Positions 57,310-64,000 of a DNA stretch of 64,000 bases are shown in pieces. The notes under the pieces were generated by a model. That model had not been told where the DNA came from. It made no database searches and saw only the letters and a program-made list of their open reading frames with translations. A program made the translations under genes and the position numbers. The stretch's first letter is position 1. Every line of letters begins with the position of its first letter. Source of the DNA: Rhytidiadelphus loreus (taxonomy: Eukaryota; Streptophyta; Bryopsida; Hypnales; Hylocomiaceae); assembly GCA_947034895.1 (NCBI GenBank), contig OX344763.1, forward strand, positions 21,111,001 to 21,175,000, given 5' to 3'.

Positions 57310-60300
57310 ATGGCAGAGCGGATCTTGAGATCCAGAAAAGGTCAGGCCACCATTGTCGACGTTGGAGAAACTGCGACAGAAACACAAGATCAGCAAGAAG
57401 AGGTACATTTCGTCCAACTTGATACTCATCACATTTGGATATTGTGGTAATAAATGGGTATCCAAATATCTCCAGTAATAGTAGACAATTGTGTTTGGGT
57501 GTCGGGAATGATGTGGTTGAGTAGGGCATTGAGGAATTTTGTCCCGGTCTCAGTCTTGGGGAAGGTCAAGCTTGCAAGACGATCTTGCCCCATATTCTTT
57601 TTAGAGTGTGGGGCATGTGTATTTGTCTATCGGGATTGTCGTGAATGAACAGGGCGTTGTGATACTCACGGCCCATCTCGGTCCAGAGACCGACTCGAGG
57701 GAGGCATGGCTTGCCCCATTTTATTTTTGCAATTCGGGGCGTATGTTGATGTGTGTTGGGTCTGTCGTGGTGAGCAGGGCACTCTGGCACTCAAGCCTTG
57801 TCTCGGTCCCGAGATCGACCGGGAGGGAGGCATTGCCTTTCCCCATATCATTATTTTATTGTTGGGTGTGTGTATTTGTGTAGCAGGGCGTGTGTGTTTG
57901 TGTGTAGGGCTGTCGTGGTGAGTAGGGCGTTATGGCTCTCAGGCCTCGTCTCGGTCCTGAGACCGACATGGAGGAAGGCATTGGCTTGCCCATATTATTT
58001 TTTCAGTTTGAGGCGTGTGTTGATTTGTGTCAGGGTTGTGTGTACTTGTGTGTTTGGATTGTTGCAGTGAGCAGGGAGTTGTGGCATTCATGCCCATCTC
58101 GGTCCTGGGGAAGGTCGGGGTGGCAGGACGACCTTGCACCATATTATTTTTGGAGTACATGGCGTGTGTTGTTAGTCTGGGCTGTCGTGAATGAGCAGGG
58201 CGTTATGGCTCTCAAGCCTTGTCTCGGTCTCGAGATTGATAAGGAGGAAGGGATGGGCTTGCCCCATATTATTTTTTCAATGTAGGGCTTATGTATGTGT
58301 GTGTCGGGGTTGTCTACTTGAGCAGGATGTTGCGGCTATCAGGCCCCATCTCGGTCCCGAGACCAACAGTGAGGAAGGCATGGGCTTGCCCCATATAATT
58401 TTATCAATGCAGGGTGTGTGTATTTGTGTGTCGGAGATGAGTGTGTTTGTACATCGGGGTTGTCGTGTTGAGCAGGGCGTTATGGCACTGAGGGCCCGTC
58501 TCGGTACCGAGACCGACCGGGAGGGAGGCTGCGCCTTGCCCTATATCATTATTTGATTGTGGGGCGTGTATTGATGTGTGTTGGTGTGTGTGTATTTGTA
58601 TGTCGGGGCTATCAAGTTGAGCAGGGCATTGTGGCTCTCAAGCCTTGTCTCGGTCCCGAGACCGACAGGGAGGAAGGGATGGGCTTGCCCCAAATTATTT
58701 ATTCAATGCAGGGCGTGTGTATTTGTGTGTCGGGGCTGTCAAGTTGAGCAGGGCGTTGTGGCTATCAGGCCCCATCTCGGTCCCGAGATTGACAGTGAGG
58801 GAGGCATGGGCTTGCCCCATATCATTATATTATTGTGACACGTGAATTGTTGTGTGTCAGGGTTGTGTGTGATTTCTGTATTAAGGCCTTATTCATTATA
58901 ATTGGACAATCGACAGATTTTGAGACTTTTTCCCTAAAACAATTGTATGGATTTATCCTCGAGTCGAGGATAAATTGAGACTGCAACCTTTTGGCAATGA
59001 AAGGTTTCTTTACATAGTAATATTTTAAAGTCTCAAATTTCCAGATAGTCTCAAAATTGAATAGTTATGACTGTTTATCCTCGAGTCGAGGATAAATTGA
59101 GACTGCAACCTTTTGGCAATGAAAGGTTTCTTTACATAGTAATATTTTAAAGTCTCAAATTTCCACATAGTCTCAAAGTTGAATAGTTATGACTGTTTAT
59201 CGTTGAATAGTTATGACTGTTTATCCTCGAGTCGAGGATAAATTGAGACTGCAACCTTTTGGCAATGAAAGGTTTCTTTACATAGTAATATTTTAGAGTC
59301 TCAAATTTCCAAATAGTCTCAAAATTGAATAGTTATGACTATTTATCCTCGAGTCGAGGATAAAATTGAGACTACCATTTGTCCAAATATAACGAATAAG
59401 GCCTTTATTGGGGCTGTTCGGTGAGCAGGGCGTTGTGGCACGGAGGCCCTTTCTCGGTCCCGAGACCGACCACGGCAGATGGAAAGGCCTACTCCGTAAT
59501 TGTGGTTTGCTTTGCCTACTCGTGGAGATACTTAGTTTCGGTTCTAGCTAAACAATTGATCTCTTGTTGATTTGAAGTAATACTAACATTTGATATGATT
59601 TGTATACCGAACCAGGTGGGCATGGCGTCAGCAGAAGTGCAGACCCACGAACGTCAAGTTGATAATATATTAGAGATGCCCATAGACGATGGCAAAGAAG
59701 TTAATGTCATCTTCATGCAATCTGAGCGACAATTTGTGAGTATAGATAATGTAATTAGGGACATAGATGAGGTCTCATCGTATTCAATTGTTGATCCAGA
59801 CATTCATATTTTGTGTTGCAGACAGTATAGGTCATTAAGTTTCCAGTGCATTCCTGATTTGTGAGTTTGTGACGAGGCTTCCCTGTAATTTTACATATAT
59901 TTTTTGTTCAATTGTTACATAATTTTTTATTTTAGAATATGACTCCTATAGATTTACAACTGTCATTTGTGTATCTAATCGATGGTCGTGTATTGTATTT
60001 TGAATATCACAGGAGATTGCACAGGCACAATCCATGGCCAAGCCACATCCTGCCACTATTTCATCAGTAGTGGAGGTTGATGACGAACCTGAAAATATTT
60101 CAGAGTCTGATTCAGATGACAATGGGACCCTTGGAGTGTTGAAGGACGCCTTGGAAGATGACATCCGTAAGACCCAAAAGATTGACATTGTGTCTATTCT
60201 ACATGGATTGAGATTGACATCCACGGACGCGTCTCGAATAAAGATCCCATTGTGCCGAATGATTCCTATGCCCATGGTCCGCCCGACTCTATCTTGCGAT

Positions 60301-63300
60301 TTGACACTACTCGAACACCAGTTCAGTGGTGGATACGAAGAGGGGGCTAGAGTCTTCTACGTGTCAATCTCAAATGAGGAAGGGCATACCGGGGTGTTTT
60401 CTGCTGAAGAAAAAGAAGCGTGGGGGCCAATTTGGAATTCTGTCAATGACGAATTCAATTCATTTCTGAGGTCCCAACCTGTTGTGAAGCATCTTGTGGA
60501 CTATAAATTCTACGTGTGTGATGGAAATCACAGGAGGATTGCATGGATGAACCACATCAAACGGTTGCACTCAACGGAGAAGGGGTGGCATATCTCGGTG
60601 GACTCCATTGTGCTGGATATGGCAAACCGAACTGGATTGGCAATGCAAGCAATGCATAACATAAACAAGTAATGCTTATAATCTTTATTTTTACATTGTA
60701 TACATGTTTCAATCTTGTGAATACTATGGAAATTTTGTATTCCCACAATTGACTTCATGATTGTTTATACAGGCAAACGGAGAGTTATCACGTGAAGACA
60801 AATCTCGTGCATACCCTATACCGTGTTCAAAAGTACGGAGTTATGGACCTTGAGAAGTTTAAAGATCTTCTAACAGCCGATGAAGTGAAGCCATGCCAGA
60901 ATAATACACGTGTAAAGTGGTACAACATGGCACTTGAGGTTTTCACGTCTTTCATATTCAAGGTAAGATTAATTCAAGTACTTGAATCATTTCTAGGAGT
61001 CGTCTAAGTATATTTCTTCATTCTATTAACATTTCCAATTGCATGAAATGTGTGTCTCAGCAAGAAATCTCGGCGGCGGCGGAGATTGCTATTCGAAAGT
61101 ACAAGGAAGATACCCCTTCTGATGAAGTGACAGAAAAAGGTGTTGCAAAGGCGATGAGGGCATTGATAAAAGATTCCACTGACAAGTACTATAAGAAGCT
61201 ATCCAAGATTGTTTCAGTCGCCAACCCAGCTCTTGGACCCGAATGGCTAAAAGAGGTTTGTTGGAATTCATCAAACAATACTCATCATGAATATTAATTG
61301 GAATTCAAATGCACTAACTAGTTTGGCATTGCATCTCACAGATCGAAAGGCATTGGAATCTGTTTGCTACTCCCGAGTTGAGTCTTGAGAAGTTGCAAAT
61401 GATATCAACTTCAAATGCTACATCAGAGTCAAAGGTAAAGTGGCTGAAGTGGATGAACTCATCTGGACCTACTAGAGAGGCCCGCTGTTTTCCACCACGT
61501 ACGGTGAATGAAGAAAAATTAGCGCTATTTTTAGCGAGGGCATGCTGGTACTCAGGGGTAAGGACATCTTGTTATCATTCTAACATTTTTCCAAGACATC
61601 ACAGTTTTTTAAAATTTAGACTGCTCTTTGCGTTTTCCATCACTTTACTTCATTTCCGGTCAATACTACTTCATATGAAAATTCATTTTTGATCATATAT
61701 GCTTGCAGTTGGAGGACGCTGCTACTGAGTTGTATGACACAATTATTCCTTCGGATAATATTCCAATAAATATGGCAATTCCCACTGAGCCGGTAACTCT
61801 AAAAGAATATTTAGAGGGTTGGAGAATGAAGGTTTGGGATATGGCGTTCACGGGCATGTTCAGAGGGGGGGACGCATTCAAGAAGTCAGACACCTTCAAG
61901 GATTACAAGGGGGCAATGCTTGCAGTTCATCGGCTAATTTTCAGGTTTCACTCACTCCATTATTGGATTGATTGATATGTTATAATGATACCAACATCAA
62001 ATTGCAGGAGTCATAAGTCTATTTTTTCCTCATATTACTTTGTGCAATGTTCATTAGTGTACGGTGATATCTTCTTATTCATTAATATCGAGACTATTTT
62101 TCATTCACAAGTCATGTCTCTTTGTGCAAGATGATCACCCTATTTGGGTTCCTCTCGGGACCGAGAGGACCTTTCATGTGTCCTAGAGTCTGCAACATTG
62201 GATTTCTATTGTAAGTACGAAAACGATCCCATATTTACTTAGAATAATTATTAGATGACTTATTCTTTTCCGGGTTTAATTGAACAGGTATTTCATGTAT
62301 GAGTTGTATACCAAGAAGGCCATTGCCAAACAAGATTTGCCGCCTTTTATGACGACTTGGTTGGACAGATCAAAAGACGACTGCATGTTCTCAGCTTGGC
62401 AACTACGGAATTGGACGACTCCACATCTCCAAGCCTGCCCTTGGTATCTTGAATGCAATATTGGGTCCATTCCACTTGAGGAGGCTGATCTTTTCAAGTC
62501 ATTGAAGGAGAACGCTCCTGTGGAGGCAGATTTTGATGAATTCACCGGACTTGATGCTGAGGCCCGTGCTAAGGCTATCACAAAACGAGATGCAGTTGAC
62601 AAAAAGAAATTGGAGAGACTAGAAGAGGCAAAAAAGAAGACAGAAGACATCAAGGCGAAGAGGTTGGCCTTGAAGGCTGAGAAGGAGGAAGAGAAGGCCA
62701 ACAAGAAAAGCAAAAAAAGGAAGGCTGAGACTGCCATGCCAGCTACAAGTGCAGCTGACTTGAAGGACACCTCCTCGAATTTTTCTCTCACACAGGACCG
62801 CTTGGTGCATGGCTTGACGCCCACTGTTCTGAATTTGGATCATGCCCATGACATCGACGAGTGCATCTTGAACATTTCATTGCGAGCTCTTCCCGCGGAC
62901 GAAAAGGCGATGGACAACGTCGAAGCCTTCATAACAATGGTATTTGCATGATTCTGTTTGGCATATTTTGTATTCCTTGTAACACAACGTAATGAAACTT
63001 GTATTACTTGATTTCTAACAGTTCAAATTTAACATCTCCCTCCAATGAACTTTTTTCATTTTCTCACTATCCTCTTGTCATTCAAATGTTTTGGTGCAGC
63101 ATGCCACTGACAAACAAAGGTATTTCGATGGTGTATTCAGTACAAAACCTATGGTGGATTTGATAATTGTCGACATTCCTGAAGGACTTCATGTACCTAC
63201 CGTCTCGGCTCCTCCTGGTCCTATTCCTACTTGGAACCAATTTTCAGAAGATTGGTTGGTCCCAATCTTCGACTTTGCTCAAGGTTACCTTCAAGACAAC

Positions 63301-64000
63301 GGAGGTCTTCTTCTAATGTATCCATCTCCTTCTAAACCACATAGAAGCCAACTTCTTGGGTGTTGCAAGGAATACGGATTCAAGATTCTTCTTGACTGGT
63401 GGGGCATGAACCATCTTCACTTGACATCACCTATTCATCCAAAGAAGACAGTACTAGCCCTTTTCCATCCAATCATAATTTCTTTTCTATCTAAGATTAT
63501 GAACATTCAAATCTCACTTTTAATTTTGTGCAGACTCAACGCTTCGCCATCTCGCTCGTGGTAAAGAACACTGGCCCTAAAACTAAGGACGACTATCCTT
63601 TTCAGTATGTTCCATCGCATGCAAAGGTGGGTGTTACTGTAGGCAAAGACGATTGCCTACGAAACTTCTGTTTTGCAGAAGACGTCACCATGAATGGTGC
63701 CAAACCATGGCGGGGACCTCAGGAAAAGGCATCGGGATTCATGGCCATGCTCGTGGAGGGATGCTGTGAACCCGAATCTGTTGTAGTTGACTGCACAGCA
63801 GGAACAGGTATTTTTCCCAATATTTTGTTAATTCTTGGAAATTTTCTCACACCCTTTAGTTTTGATTGACATCCTCTCATGGTTTGGCATATGTTGGAAA
63901 TGGATGCAGGAACAAGCATTCAAGCATGCCGAGCCACTTGGCGTCATATTTTGGCATTTGAGGAAGATAAGGCGATCTTTGATGCACTTATCAAACCTGT
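57310..64000 (+). CDS. ParB-like / amino-methyltransferase fusion protein, copy B (runs off window)
   Basis: Exons are 57310-57402 and 59616-59735 (both inferred), 60013-60668, 60773-60962, 61061-61255, 61342-61557, 61709-61944, 62288-62939, 63100-63450, 63534-63807 and 63910 onward. All introns are GT/AG and the frame is open for about 1,024 codons. In order the protein has an acidic leader, a ParB-like region at aa ~150-265 (IPLCRMIPMPMVRPTLSCDL, then CDGNHRRIAWMNHIKR), an unknown central part, a Lys/Glu coiled coil at ~666-725 with KKSKKRKAE (nuclear-import-like), then a methyltransferase-like C-terminus. That part has LIIVDIPEG near 810 in the motif IV position, GYLQDNGGLLLMYP, WWGMNHLHLTS, and DCTAGTGTS near 990 followed by an acidic FEEDKAIFDAL, the motif I-II arrangement of beta-class N6A/N4C enzymes. 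Motif IV is D-x-P-E, not D-P-P-Y. The function is unknown: DNA or RNA modification, or a non-catalytic role. The 3' end, probably a short tail exon as in copy A, lies outside the window. Confidence 0.8.
57480..59490. repeat. GC-rich minisatellite with ~126- and ~149-bp units
   Basis: Units contain GAGCAGGGCGTTGTGGC, TCTCGGTCCCGAGACCGAC and GGCTTGCCCCATATTATTT. The TCTCGG landmark falls at about 57549, 57676, 57801, 57949, 58097, 58222, 58349, 58499, 58649, 58775 and 59452. Spacings are therefore about 125-127 or 148-150 bp. The last gap becomes about 153 once the 521-bp MITE and its 3-bp duplication are removed. The many frames across it are repeat artefacts. It lies inside the proposed first intron of copy B. 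Confidence 0.88.
58884..59404. mobile_element. Tourist-like MITE with TTA target duplication and internal tandem repeats
   Basis: The TIRs AGGCCTTATTCATTATAATT and (reverse-complemented right end) AGGCCTTATTCGTTATATTT extend about 26 bp through GGACAA. TTA flanks both ends (58881-58883 and 59405-59407), as expected for PIF/Harbinger-type MITEs. Inside, a 122-bp unit is repeated, each headed by the 23-bp palindrome TTTATCCTCGA-G-TCGAGGATAAA at 58952, 59074, 59220 and 59342. The third interval has an extra 24-bp duplication. Its insertion splits one minisatellite unit. Confidence 0.88.
62151..62168. repeat. 18-bp palindrome in intron of copy B
   Basis: CCTCTCGG / CCGAGAGG around GA, within the intron between 61944 and 62288. 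That intron is the longest of those downstream of exon 3. It shares its core with 52666-52687 and with the minisatellite. Confidence 0.8.

Noticed and set aside
57454..58845. Multiple long open frames (up to 121 aa) with VYLCVG-like sequence
   Set aside because: They are translations of the minisatellite in several frames; the repeat unit simply lacks stops.
2922..64000. Intact giant-virus or phage integration carrying the ParB-methyltransferase genes
   Set aside because: No capsid, polymerase or other viral genes are visible, and both copies have ten or so spliceosomal introns; an ancient foreign origin remains possible but is not shown by this window.

Overview
The window looks like nuclear DNA of a land plant: it is AT-rich and repeat-dense, its genes carry short spliceosomal GT/AG introns, there is a eukaryotic tRNA-Asp(GTC), a telo-box promoter, and several plant-type DNA transposons (CACTA, Stowaway-, Tourist- and hAT-like MITEs, MULE). 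A non-seed plant is possible, but the sequence alone does not settle the lineage.

The notable genes are two same-strand paralogues about 57 kb apart. Copy A lies at 2922-7278 and copy B at about 57310 to beyond the right edge. Both encode a protein of roughly 1,000-1,100 residues. It has an acidic N-terminus, a ParB-like region (PMPMVRP ... DGNHRR), a long uncharacterised middle, a basic coiled coil with a nuclear-localisation-like patch, and a C-terminal region laid out like a beta-class amino-methyltransferase (D-x-P-E first, then DCTAGTG near the end). Nine introns match in position and phase, and four internal exons have identical lengths. Copy A carries an in-frame TAG and a frameshift. 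Copy B is open as far as the window shows. ParB-methyltransferase combinations are known to me from phages and bacteria, so an intron-rich nuclear version is the best candidate here for an undescribed system.

Layout. 1-2000: degenerate higher-order tandem repeats. 2161-7278: acidic ORF and copy A. About 7680-11367: decayed CACTA element with tnp2 remnants on the minus strand. 11.4-23.0 kb: AT-rich DNA with three MITE-type insertions. 23025-26982: CACTA element with matching termini and TTC target duplications, inverted relative to the first. 29712-34046 (minus): divergent phosphoglycerate kinase, 8 coding exons. 35283-37781 (plus): C1D/Rrp47-like exosome cofactor, head to head with the kinase. 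38833-38904: tRNA-Asp. 39-50 kb: repeats, decayed coding fragments and an F-box exon. 50887-54945 (minus): MULE-like transposase with SWIM finger, one nonsense codon. 56142-56232: perfect 38-bp-arm hairpin. About 57480-59490: GC-rich minisatellite, probably inside intron 1 of copy B and interrupted by a 521-bp MITE. 59616-64000: rest of copy B.

The kinase and C1D genes are ordinary cellular genes sharing a divergent promoter region. Most of the rest is transposon-derived or decaying. Exon coordinates were derived by hand from GT/AG signals, reading-frame continuity and comparison of the two paralogues.
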